This document shows positions 56,814 to 64,000 of a stretch of 64,000 nt of DNA, piece by piece (position 1 is the first letter of the stretch; each line of letters opens with the position of its first letter). A program made the translations under genes and the position numbers. Source of the stretch: Methanobacteriota archaeon (GTDB lineage: Archaea; Halobacteriota; Methanosarcinia; Methanotrichales; Methanotrichaceae); assembly GCA_029553285.1 (NCBI GenBank), contig JAKPCO010000077.1, positions 1 to 64,000 of the forward strand, written 5' to 3'. Below the pieces are notes generated by a model, which did no database searches, was not told the DNA's origin, and saw nothing but the letters and a program-made list of their open reading frames with translations.

Positions 56814-58034
56814 TCAGATCTCCTCCAGGATCTTCGAGAGAACCTCTTCATCAGATGGATACTCGCTCTTCACGATCGGATCGAACTCGATCCTGACGCC
56901 GTCCATCCTGAGAGCGCTTCCGCCCGCCTCGATGCCCGACAGGGCCGTGGGTATAACAACCCTCGAGAGCTCGGTGGTGAGAGTCCTGTGCGGATCCAGG
57001 GTGATCATCGGGACCCCCGCGAGCGCCTTCGCAATCCCCGCTGGAAGGGATGATATCGGATCAGATCCCACAACCAGGGCGAGATCGCAGCTCTTCGACG
57101 CCTCAACCACGCTGTACACCGGACCGTGATCAACACCATCAGCGAAGGATACCCTGTTTATGAAGCCTGTCTCATCGAAGAGCAGCTGGTTGAACCCGCG
57201 CATGTTGTAATGCCCCACCATCGGGATGACATTGTATCTGGTGGTCTCATTCAGCCTGTCCACCAGCGCCTTCATGCGGTCCATCCTCCCCTTGAGGGAG
57301 TACGCGAGCCCGAGCCCGGGGAATATCACGCCCATATCCGCTTTTTTCAGTCTGTTCATCATGGAGATCATGGCCTTCTTGTCTCTCACCCTGGGAATCT
57401 TCCCGTCAAGGACAGCGAGCATCGCCTCGATGAGATCTGCATCCCCTCCCGGAGAGATCTGTATGAAGTTCCCGGCGAGTATCTTGGCTGTGGGAGATGT
57501 TCTGATGTCTATGAGAAAAGCGGTCCTGTCCTCCTCATGCCCCCTCTGGAGCTTCTCCCCGCGCGGGAAGTATGAGAAGCGTGACATGTGTCTCGGGTGG
57601 CTGCTCGACGGATCGCATCCCCAGAAGATCAGAGTGTCGCCGTAGTTTCTCACATCATCCAGGGTGCAGGTCGGGATATCCTTGCGGATAACCATATCCA
57701 TGATCTCCCCCTGGCATATGGAGGAGGTGTCGTCGATGATCGCCTTCGTCCTCCTCGCAAGCTCGATGCCTTTACGCTGCGCCTCCAGCGTCGAGCACGA
57801 CCAGCCGAAGAGCAGGGGCCTCTTCGCGTTCCTCAGCATCTCCGCAGCTCTGGAGATGGCCTCCTCGATGCCAGCCTGCCTCCCATCAACCCTCGGCACA
57901 GATCTGTCTGAGGCGAGGGACCTGTACCTGCCGAATCCCTTTCTGCATAGGTTCTTCGTCTTGGTTATCCTTCTCCCATCAATCGAGACCTCGATATCAT
58001 CGCAGAGAAGGGAGCATCCAGTGCATACAGCCAT
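56814..58034 (-). CDS. fwdB: Formylmethanofuran dehydrogenase subunit B (catalytic)
   Basis: 406 residues. Tungsten/molybdenum subunit reducing CO2 toward formylmethanofuran. N-terminal 4Fe-4S motif 'CTGCSLLCDDIEV' with 'LCRKGFGRY', the probable metal-binding Cys in 'DDTSSICQGEIMDM', and 'IFWGCDPSSSHPRHMSRFS' for pterin binding. No Sec codon at the Cys position. Subunits A, C and E are not in this window, so the enzyme is encoded at more than one locus. An Fe-S protein gene is 9 nt upstream. Confidence 0.93.
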   Translation of the reverse strand: MAVCTGCSLLCDDIEVSIDGRRITKTKNLCRKGFGRYRSLASDRSVPRVDGRQAGIEEAISRAAEMLRNAKRPLLFGWSCSTLEAQRKGIELARRTKAIIDDTSSICQGEIMDMVIRKDIPTCTLDDVRNYGDTLIFWGCDPSSSHPRHMSRFSYFPRGEKLQRGHEEDRTAFLIDIRTSPTAKILAGNFIQISPGGDADLIEAMLAVLDGKIPRVRDKKAMISMMNRLKKADMGVIFPGLGLAYSLKGRMDRMKALVDRLNETTRYNVIPMVGHYNMRGFNQLLFDETGFINRVSFADGVDHGPVYSVVEASKSCDLALVVGSDPISSLPAGIAKALAGVPMITLDPHRTLTTELSRVVIPTALSGIEAGGSALRMDGVRIEFDPIVKSEYPSDEEVLSKILEEI

Positions 58035-58043
58035 TGAATCACC

Positions 58044-58502
58044 TTAGACGAACTCTATAGCCTTGCTCGGGCAGGTCGCTGTGCACAGATTGCATAGTAT
58101 CCTGTTCGGGCCGAATCGCCTGCACTCCTTCGGGTTGAGACACCTCACGACTCCATCCTCAACGACCAGTATGACCCTATCGCTCTTCGGCCCCAGCCCG
58201 ATTGCAGATCCCTTCGGATCGTTTGCTACGTTCACCGGGCAGGCCACCACACAGTTGCCGCAGCCGTAGCACCGATCCTCGTGGATTACCAGCCCGGTCT
58301 CTGTGGCGCCCGCAATCGGGGCCATGACCTCTCTGAGCTTCTTCAGCTTCGCCTCGTATTTTGGCTCCAGCAGAGGTGTGCAGTCCTCGATCTGCTTCTC
58401 CCTGGCAAGAAGGGCAACAGCGAATGCCATGCATGTCGGAAGGCCGCACTTCTTGCAGTTCAGCTTTGGTGTTAGCTGATAGATCTCCATAGCGCTGACC
58501 AT
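58044..58502 (-). CDS. Fe-S cluster protein (N-terminal CdhE-type Fe4S4 domain plus ferredoxin domain) with fwdB
   Basis: 152 residues. N-terminus 'YQLTPKLNCKKCGLPTCMAFAVALL' (CX2CX4C, then a further Cys in 'IEDC') is the cluster domain found in corrinoid Fe-S proteins and their relatives. The second half is a ferredoxin: 'CYGCGNCVVACPVN' and 'CNLCTATCPSKAIEF'. AGGTGATATTTA precedes the ATG. It is 9 nt before fwdB and probably hands electrons to the dehydrogenase. Confidence 0.85.
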   Translation of the reverse strand: MVSAMEIYQLTPKLNCKKCGLPTCMAFAVALLAREKQIEDCTPLLEPKYEAKLKKLREVMAPIAGATETGLVIHEDRCYGCGNCVVACPVNVANDPKGSAIGLGPKSDRVILVVEDGVVRCLNPKECRRFGPNRILCNLCTATCPSKAIEFV

Positions 58503-58740
58503 TAAATATCACCTGCCCTGCAGGGATTCTATTTGCATGTGTAATAATAGTATCCATTGACAGACATTGTGGTATGCCCACCGCCAGAAAACCCCAGCGC
58601 TCTTATCCCTATGATGACTTTTCCGGAAAGACACTTGTCCCGCTATGCGTTCTTGAAGAGTGAATTACACAGATACAAACTGCTATCCGGCGCACGAAAA
58701 CAGCACAATTAATATAAAACTGATGCATCTCTTCGGAGAG

Positions 58741-59208
58741 TCACGTCTTCCTTATGAGCATCCTGCATCCGCTCTCAGAGAGCTCGGTCTCCAGGCTCAT
58801 GCCCATCTCTCCGAATGCCAGTTTCCAGTGGGTCTCTGAGCATGTCCTGCAGTGCTCCCTGGCGACAAGTGATGCTCCGAGCCTTGAGAACGCCTTGGCG
58901 CCCTCGAGGATCGCACACCGTTCTCTTGTTATAACCACACATCCATCGCCCTCTGACACCTCAATCTCTGAGCCGAACATGTTCTTCTCGTTCGTCGCTA
59001 TCGCCACCGCCACATCCAGAGGCTCTGTGAGATCGAGACGCTTGAAGGTCGCCGCAACCTGCCTGGCGCCGAGCTCCAGGAACTCCCTGATGCCCTTCTT
59101 CCCGAGCCTCTTTCCCACGTAGCCCATGCTCCCGTAATAGTTGCCAAGCCACCATCCGACAACGCGCTGCTGTATCTCTGACAAAGTCAGTACAGGTATG
59201 TCTGTCAT
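58741..59208 (-). CDS. Conserved hypothetical protein next to hdrD
   Basis: 155 residues, not firmly recognised. It is mainly soluble alpha/beta with a C-terminal cysteine/histidine cluster 'EHCRTCSETHWKLAFGEMG' that could bind metal. The layout recalls small proteins annotated as 2-amino-thiazoline carboxylate hydrolase-like, but I cannot confirm that. Same strand as hdrED, separated by a 193-bp AT-rich gap that probably holds its own promoter. Confidence 0.6.
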   Translation of the reverse strand: MTDIPVLTLSEIQQRVVGWWLGNYYGSMGYVGKRLGKKGIREFLELGARQVAATFKRLDLTEPLDVAVAIATNEKNMFGSEIEVSEGDGCVVITRERCAILEGAKAFSRLGASLVAREHCRTCSETHWKLAFGEMGMSLETELSESGCRMLIRKT

Positions 59209-59401
59209 TTTGCTCTACCAGGCTCTTGCCCTTCAGCTATAAGAGCATCGTGGTGAACATAAAGCGCCACCAACCGTAGAAGATCACTGCCGGCGACGGT
59301 AAAGAGGTCAATACCACAGAACCCTTGCCGGTCCAGAGCCTCCACTCACGGTGCAAAATCTCTGCTTTAAAAATACCAGACAACAAATTTTTGGCAGAGG
59401 C

Positions 59402-60772
59402 CTAATGGGCCTCGCCGACGATGTCCTTTCCTGCCTCCTTGCCAACAACAGTCTCCAGCTTGCAGACGTCCTTGCAGACGATCGTATCCTGCTCCTGGTA
59501 CTTGGTGTAGGGGTTCTCCGGGATCGTCACATCTAGGCCCATCGCAGCTGCCACGAGCTCCACGACATCCAGGACCTTTATCGGAGAGTTCACAGAGTTC
59601 CTGCCGTCCATTATGTTGCGCCTGCAGAACGGGCATGTGCTTGCTATGATGTCCGCCCCAACCTGCTCAGCATCCCTGAGCCTGTTCACCGCGCAGTCGA
59701 GCGCCAGGTCTGGAAGCCCTGCCTTCACGCCGCCTCCGGCGCCGCAGCACCTCTGGAACTCCCTGCTCCTCTCCATATCGATGAACTTCAGGCCTGGAAT
59801 AGACTGGAGAACATCTCTCGGAGCCTCAAACGCCCAGTCTCTGCCATTTATGTGCATCAGGTGGCGACCATTGTGGCACGGGTCATGATATGTGACCTTG
59901 TAATCCACGGTCCTCTTGTAATCGACTGCCCCCTCCCTTATCTTCTCTCTGAGGAATACCGATAGGGGCATGTTCTTGTACGGTATGTACCCCTCATACC
60001 ATCTGGGCCAGTCGATTGTCGCTGCCCTGAGGCATCCAGCACATGCATAGAGGACTGTCTCGACGCCTCTGTCCTTCAGAGCGTCTATGTTGTGAACAGC
60101 ATGCTCCTTCATCACAGGCCTCTGCCCCGTCCTCACGAGAGCTGAGGCGCAGCACCACTCATCCTTGCCCAGCATGCAGAAGTCCACACCGAGCGCATTC
60201 AGCACCCTCACCGTCGCAACGCCGAGGGCCTGCTGCCTGTATGCCGCTGTGCATCCTGCGAAGTAGGCGATCTTCCCAGACTCATCGACCTTGGCGTCCT
60301 TCGGAACCCAGCAGAGCCTCTCCTCCTGCTTCGCCTGATACGGGTTCCTGTCTGTCTTGAGCAGCTTCGGGAAGAATGACTGCTTTCCGTATGGACCGTT
60401 GCCTCTGACCACTAGATTCGGCCTTATCGCCTCCCAGAGCTCCACGGTGAGTATAGCGGACTCGCAGACCGTGCCGCATACACCGCATGTTGTGCACATG
60501 TATGTGTCTTCTGTGTATTTGTTGATCTCATCCTCATGGAGCGGCTTGGGTCCAAAGAGCTTCGCCCTAAGACCGTACTGGCTGTCGAGGAGCTCCCTGA
60601 ACTTGGCGATCTTGTACATCGGGGTTATCTCAGGCCTGTCCGGCCTCACAGCGTAAGTCGGGCACCAGTTCATGCACTCCTTGCATCTCGTACATCCGTT
60701 CAGCTCCATGAGCTGAGTGGACATCAGGAATCCTGATATGAGGGGCTTATTGTTGGTCTTGTTATTCGCCAA
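59402..60772 (-). CDS. hdrD: Heterodisulfide reductase subunit D
   Basis: 456 residues. Catalytic subunit of membrane HdrDE, reducing CoM-S-S-CoB. Two 4Fe-4S motifs, 'CTRCKECMNWCP' (Cys27, 30, 33, 37) and 'CTTCGVCGTVCE', then two CCG domains, 'AGCTAAYRQ...WCCASAL...CAGC' and 'DPCHNGRH...RCCGAGGG...STCPFC', which hold the noncubane clusters that cleave the disulfide. The start is 1 nt after the hdrE stop. Confidence 0.96.
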   Translation of the reverse strand: MANNKTNNKPLISGFLMSTQLMELNGCTRCKECMNWCPTYAVRPDRPEITPMYKIAKFRELLDSQYGLRAKLFGPKPLHEDEINKYTEDTYMCTTCGVCGTVCESAILTVELWEAIRPNLVVRGNGPYGKQSFFPKLLKTDRNPYQAKQEERLCWVPKDAKVDESGKIAYFAGCTAAYRQQALGVATVRVLNALGVDFCMLGKDEWCCASALVRTGQRPVMKEHAVHNIDALKDRGVETVLYACAGCLRAATIDWPRWYEGYIPYKNMPLSVFLREKIREGAVDYKRTVDYKVTYHDPCHNGRHLMHINGRDWAFEAPRDVLQSIPGLKFIDMERSREFQRCCGAGGGVKAGLPDLALDCAVNRLRDAEQVGADIIASTCPFCRRNIMDGRNSVNSPIKVLDVVELVAAAMGLDVTIPENPYTKYQEQDTIVCKDVCKLETVVGKEAGKDIVGEAH

Positions 60773-60773
60773 T

Positions 60774-61526
60774 TTACTCGCCTCCTCTGTTTGCGAGGAT
60801 CGTCATCGGCGCTGCTATGACGTGAAGGTACCTGCTCCACGGGAGTATGAATGCGAATAGACAGAGCGCCAGGATCGTGTGTATCAGTGCGAAGTGTGGA
60901 GCATAAACCGGATTTGCGAAGACATCTCCCACCAGGAACGCGTTTCCGCGCATCCACTCCGCATAGAAGCCCGTTATTGTTATCAGGAACACTCCACCGA
61001 TGAGCACCACATCGTAACCAGTTGTCGCGTCCCTGACCTCTTTGAGCAGGATCCTGCGAAGTATCGAGATCGTTGAGCCGAAGAGCAGCAGATACCCAAA
61101 GATGTCGAAGGGCAGCTGCATAGCATCCTTGACCATCTCAGCCTGATGGGCCATGCCAAGAATGTTAAAGTGCTCTATAATATCCATGAAAAGACCGAGA
61201 CCCGAAAGCGCAGCAAGTGTCACAAATCCATAAAAGATGGCCATATGCATGACCCATCTGACCGGGCTTCTTCGCAGAGTTCTTCTGAGGAGAAGCACAT
61301 CCAGTATAAGTGTTCTTATAAAGACCCATACTCCGTCCTTGAACGCCTCATGAATCCAGGTGGCAATGAACAGCCAGAAGCTGTGGGCGAGCGGCTCTTG
61401 ATATCCTGTGGAGCCAATGCCCCACTTTTTGAAGTTGAAGTACATGCCATAGAGCCAGACCGCCAGCACAACGACTGTCAAAGCTATCACGATGGAGAAG
61501 GTGAGGCCCAGTGTGTAAAACGCCAT
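60774..61526 (-). CDS. hdrE: Heterodisulfide reductase subunit E (cytochrome b)
   Basis: 250 residues with about five membrane spans. Carries haem b and passes electrons from methanophenazine to HdrD. Candidate haem-ligand histidines include those in 'RWVMHMAIFYGF', 'DIIEHFNIL' and 'FALIHTILALCL'. TAGGAGGAAATCAG precedes the ATG, and a TATA-like TTTAAGTATTA lies near 61594-61604. First gene of the hdrED operon. Confidence 0.95.
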   Translation of the reverse strand: MAFYTLGLTFSIVIALTVVVLAVWLYGMYFNFKKWGIGSTGYQEPLAHSFWLFIATWIHEAFKDGVWVFIRTLILDVLLLRRTLRRSPVRWVMHMAIFYGFVTLAALSGLGLFMDIIEHFNILGMAHQAEMVKDAMQLPFDIFGYLLLFGSTISILRRILLKEVRDATTGYDVVLIGGVFLITITGFYAEWMRGNAFLVGDVFANPVYAPHFALIHTILALCLFAFILPWSRYLHVIAAPMTILANRGGE

Positions 61527-62090
61527 CTGATTTCCTCCTACGCCAAACCTGTTTTACGAGCAGCCGTTATCGGCGAAATAGTTACCTGTCACTAATACTT
61601 AAACATTCCTCCAAGCGGGCTGTGATGGTCATGAGGTGCAGTAAATAATTCCAGCGCGCGCAACCGCCAGCTACAGGCATCATGCAGATCGCCATCTGAG
61701 GCATGATGTTGCAGGTTTCTTCTGAAGATCGGTCGTGTGTTCAATTCACTGAATGGAAATTCCGGAATCTCACACTGGCATAACAGATCACAAATACTGC
61801 GATGCCACTGCTGCTGGGTCAATGATCTGAGTAGACGACCTGGAGATCCAAGCGCTGCGGTCGTGGGCTCGGATGGTTGAACATGCAGTCAGGAATCAGC
61901 GTGAACTGGCATATCGCAAAATGACCTTCACATGGTCGCATGCTGTTGATCTCAGCAGCACGAGTGCACAGACTACAGCAGACCACAACGAGTGAGATTA
62001 ATATTACTAACATATAGATTATGACGACACAAAATAAAGTATTTATATTATAACAACAATAGACAATGCTAAAAGAAGATTGTGATGTGC
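61527..62090. other. Non-coding gap between hdrE and the HTH regulator
   Basis: 564 bases between divergent genes. It holds the hdrE promoter (minus-strand TTTAAGTATTA near 61594-61604) and the regulator's TATA box (TTTATATTATA, 62042-62052). The middle part (61620-62030) has short frames on both strands without ribosome binding sites or recognisable sequence; possibly decayed coding DNA, but nothing can be named. Confidence 0.45.
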
Positions 62091-62507
62091 ATGAGACAGT
62101 TCTCCGTAAGGGTTCTCGATGAGAGGGACGCCGAGTTTGTGGAGACGCTGGTCTCCGTAGGCATACCCAGAAATGTGGCTGCCATGATAACGTATCTCTC
62201 CAACGTTGAGGAGGCCACGTCCAGGGAGATCGAGATAGGCTCAAACCTGAGACAGCCTGAGGTCTCAGTTGCGATGAGGGTGCTCAGAGCGAACAACTGG
62301 GTTGAGGAGAGAGAGCTCAAGAAGGACGGCAAGGGCAGGCCCATGAAGGTGTACAGGCTGACGGTGAGCCTTGATGAGATCATAAAGCACTTCGAGGAGG
62401 AGAAGAAGAGAGAGGCCGCAAAAATAATGGAAAGCATACAGAGGCTGAGGGAGCTGAGCAAAAAGATCAGCCCGAAGGGATCTAGCCAGCAGATACAACC
62501 CGGATGA
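62091..62507 (+). CDS. Winged-helix transcriptional regulator (TrmB/ArsR-like)
   Basis: About 138 residues. The winged helix 'VGIPRNVAAMITYLSNVEEATSREIEIGSNLRQPEVSVAMRVLRANNWVEERELKKDGKGRPMKVYRL' is clear, followed by a charged C-terminal helix probably used for dimerisation. It lacks the effector domain of long TrmB proteins, so it resembles the small methanogen regulators. Divergent from hdrED. Start is uncertain among GTG 62082, ATG 62085 and ATG 62091; the last is best spaced from GTGAT. Confidence 0.8.
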   Translation: MRQFSVRVLDERDAEFVETLVSVGIPRNVAAMITYLSNVEEATSREIEIGSNLRQPEVSVAMRVLRANNWVEERELKKDGKGRPMKVYRLTVSLDEIIKHFEEEKKREAAKIMESIQRLRELSKKISPKGSSQQIQPG

Positions 62508-62691
62508 CCTCGATCTCGCCTGGAAGCACCGTGTCGTTGAACGGAACGGGCACCCCGTCCCTTGTGATCACCACTGTCTCAGGGTTTATGCCAAGGAGAT
62601 CCAGAAGCCCGTAATACGAGGTCCCCTCAGGCAGAACGAGCTGCCTCTCAGCCTCAACATCGCCGAATATCCTCACGGATACAGATATCAA
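62482..62691 (-). CDS. SAMP/ThiS-like ubiquitin-fold protein with an Ala-Gly end
   Basis: 69 residues of the beta-grasp fold: 'VSVRIFGDVEAERQLVLPEGTSYYGLLDLLGINPETVVITRDGVPVPFNDTVLPGEIEVIRVVSAG'-type layout. Archaeal SAMPs and ThiS/MoaD act as sulfur carriers or protein modifiers through a C-terminal Gly-Gly; here the last residues are Ser-Ala-Gly. It starts at a TTG, 5 nt after the stop of the small gene upstream, and its end overlaps the converging regulator gene by 26 nt. Confidence 0.8.
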   Translation of the reverse strand: MISVSVRIFGDVEAERQLVLPEGTSYYGLLDLLGINPETVVITRDGVPVPFNDTVLPGEIEVIRVVSAG

Positions 62692-62696
62692 AACCT

Positions 62697-62843
62697 CTAC
62701 TCCTCACCGCCTGCGCCCTTCAGCTCATCCAGGTGTGTCTTCAGCAGCTTCTCCTCAAGGCTCTCCATCTTCTTGCCACCCTTCCTCTCGGTCTCGCGCT
62801 TCTTGAACTTAGGCACAAGCACCACCAGAAAGTAAGATGTCAT
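62697..62843 (-). CDS. Small basic protein upstream of the SAMP-like gene
   Basis: 48 residues from the ATG at 62843, or 39 residues from a GTG at 62816 that follows GGTGGTG closely. Core sequence 'PKFKKRETERKGGKKMESLEEKLLKTHLDELKGAGGEE' is rich in Lys and Glu and likely helical in its second half. It stops 5 nt before the SAMP-like gene, so they are probably one operon. No family recognised. Confidence 0.55.
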   Translation of the reverse strand: MTSYFLVVLVPKFKKRETERKGGKKMESLEEKLLKTHLDELKGAGGEE

Positions 62844-62874
62844 CAACTGTATTAAGTTTTATCCCTGTTCTCAG

Positions 62875-62965
62875 GGATCTGTCCGAATAAGAGTTCCGGA
62901 GCCAGATATTCGAGGCTTGAGGATGCTGATTGTTATGAGCACTTCTTCCTTATTCGGACACCTCT
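62875..62965. mobile_element. MITE family A, copy 3 (91 bp)
   Basis: 91 bp, about 87 of 91 positions equal to the copy at 5096-5186. Ends GGATCTGTCCGAATAAG and, inverted, AGAGGTGTCCGAATAAG. Flanked by a perfect 8-bp duplication GTTCTCAG (62867-62874 and 62966-62973), a clear sign of transposition. It lies in the divergent promoter region between the small basic gene and the presenilin-like protease. Confidence 0.9.
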
Positions 62966-63043
62966 GTTCTCAGTAATACCAGCATGATTTCGAGCACATC
63001 TATGGGGAGAGGCTTTTTAAAATATGAGCTGCATCTTTTCACT

Positions 63044-63895
63044 ATGGGAAGACGAGCAGAGCGCCCCATGCTGTGGATGCTTCTTCTGATAATCGCGGTT
63101 CAGATACTCTCGCTGGGCATGATGCCCGCGCTCTCGGCGAGCGAGATTCGGGTCTTTGAGGATCCGTCCGCGACATCGAATGCCATACTCTACATTGTGC
63201 TAGTGCTGATATTCACGGGATTCCTGCTTCTGGCAACGAAGCTCGGATGGAGCTGGCTCATATCCGGGACCATCCAGCTCTGCCTGTTCCTCAGCGTCTT
63301 TTACGTCCTTGGAGTCTACCTGCCGTGGATGCTGGCACTCGCGATCTCCCTTGCTCTCATGCTTGCGATGATATGCTATCCAGAGTGGTACGTTGTGGAC
63401 TCGCTGGGGATTCTTGTGAGCGCAGGAGTCAGCGTTCTCTTCGGGATCAGCATGGAGACTCTGCCTGTGATCGTCCTCCTCTCAATTCTTGCTGTCTACG
63501 ATGCGATATCCGTCTACAAAACAAAACACATGGTCACGCTGGCTGAGAACGTGATAAAGATCAGGGCACCTCTGCTCTTTGTCATCCCGAAGAGCAGAAG
63601 CTACAGCTTCCGGGTTCAGGGAGCTGATGGGAGAGAGGCATACTTCCTTGGGCTGGGGGATGCGATAATGCCATCAGTGCTTGTTGTATCCGCGAACTGG
63701 TCTCTTCCAGTGAGCCATGACATCCTCGGCGTTGCCCTGCCAGCGATCGGCGCGATGCTCGGGACGTACGTGGGATTCATGGTTCTGGCAGTGAGCTCAG
63801 GAGAGAGACCGCAGGCCGGACTGCCGTTCCTCAACGGCGGAGCTGTGATCGGATTTCTCACAGGGTGCCTGCTCTCAGGCGTGTGGCCGTTCTGA
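63044..63895 (+). CDS. Presenilin/signal-peptide-peptidase-like aspartyl protease (A22 family)
   Basis: 283 residues with about nine membrane spans. The two catalytic motifs are present: 'AVYDAISVY' (Tyr152-Asp153) and 'GLGD' (203-206), and the third, PAL-type motif reads 'PQAGLP' (256-261), as in archaeal presenilin homologues. It would cut membrane-embedded peptides. The ATG at 63044 lies about 25 bp after TTTTTAAAATAT (63014-63025), so the message is probably leaderless; upstream in-frame codons are then not translated. Confidence 0.88.
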   Translation: MGRRAERPMLWMLLLIIAVQILSLGMMPALSASEIRVFEDPSATSNAILYIVLVLIFTGFLLLATKLGWSWLISGTIQLCLFLSVFYVLGVYLPWMLALAISLALMLAMICYPEWYVVDSLGILVSAGVSVLFGISMETLPVIVLLSILAVYDAISVYKTKHMVTLAENVIKIRAPLLFVIPKSRSYSFRVQGADGREAYFLGLGDAIMPSVLVVSANWSLPVSHDILGVALPAIGAMLGTYVGFMVLAVSSGERPQAGLPFLNGGAVIGFLTGCLLSGVWPF

Positions 63896-64000
63896 TTGAG
63901 ATGCATCCAATTCTTCCCGGTGGTGAACACCGCGCGGTGCTTCGATACGCCGCCACATGATCCCGGAATGCTCTCGTCAGTCAGCTCCGTGGAACGCCTG

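Noticed and set aside
58593-58660. CGCTCTTATC at 58594-58603 matches the end of MITE B
   Set aside because: No matching right end or interior similarity follows; a single 10-mer is not enough.
61592-61822. 76-codon minus-strand frame upstream of hdrE
   Set aside because: Overlaps the hdrE promoter, has odd composition and no ribosome binding site.

Overview
The window reads as chromosome of an acetate-using methanogenic archaeon of the Methanothrix (Methanosaeta) type, probably the thermophilic branch. This is inferred from gene content, not from a database match. The signs are membrane heterodisulfide reductase HdrDE with its cytochrome b, an archaeal A1AO ATP synthase operon, formylmethanofuran dehydrogenase subunits, methanogenesis marker protein 8, a form III RuBisCO together with Fae, a tetraether lipid synthase-like radical SAM enzyme, aIF5A, Orc1/Cdc6, archaeal TATA boxes, GGAGGTGA-type ribosome binding sites and several apparently leaderless genes.

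Layout. 1-7.9 kb: small metabolic and salvage genes (queuosine-precursor type transporter, iron-sulfur flavoprotein, a HisB homologue lacking catalytic residues, MetE-core protein and threonine synthase, phosphodiesterase and Ogt, LarB). 8.0-14.3 kb: one giant secreted repeat protein. 14.5-18.3 kb: Fae, an Hfq/Sm-like protein, Orc1/Cdc6, methanogenesis marker 8 and AlaX. 18.5-27.1 kb: the ATP synthase operon atpH-I-K-E-C-F-A-B-D plus a small membrane protein at the AhaG position. 27.2-35.8 kb: RuBisCO, an HExxH protein, an ABC exporter with a surface-domain partner, and an XPD/DinG-like helicase. 36.4-46.2 kb: a surface-glycan locus (flippase, GT2, four GT4-type glycosyltransferases, GlmU-like and GlmS). 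46.4-52.7 kb: a metal-type binding protein behind a 20-bp palindrome, SerB, a TrmB-type regulator facing the Tes-like gene, an HprK-like P-loop protein and aIF5A. 52.8-55.5 kb: a MITE, a parallel beta-helix protein, an IS1595-like transposase remnant and tRNA-Leu. 55.5-61.5 kb: argF with fwdD/fwdB, and hdrED. 62-64 kb: a HTH regulator, a SAMP-like protein, a small basic protein and a presenilin-type protease.

How it works together: HdrDE reduces the CoM-S-S-CoB heterodisulfide and helps build the ion gradient used by the A1AO synthase. Fwd subunits link to the C1 branch. Fae and RuBisCO point to a pentose/C1 assimilation route. GlmS and GlmU would make UDP-GlcNAc for the adjacent glycosyltransferases.

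The most unusual signals are two families of short, transposase-less inverted-repeat elements (one with exact 8-bp target duplications, two copies sharing one target site), a HisB-like protein without its first metal motif, a probable CTG start codon on the glmU-like gene, a flippase gene whose base composition changes mid-gene, a single TATA box that appears to drive two leaderless divergent genes (TrmB-type regulator and Tes-like enzyme), and several very small genes with good ribosome binding sites.
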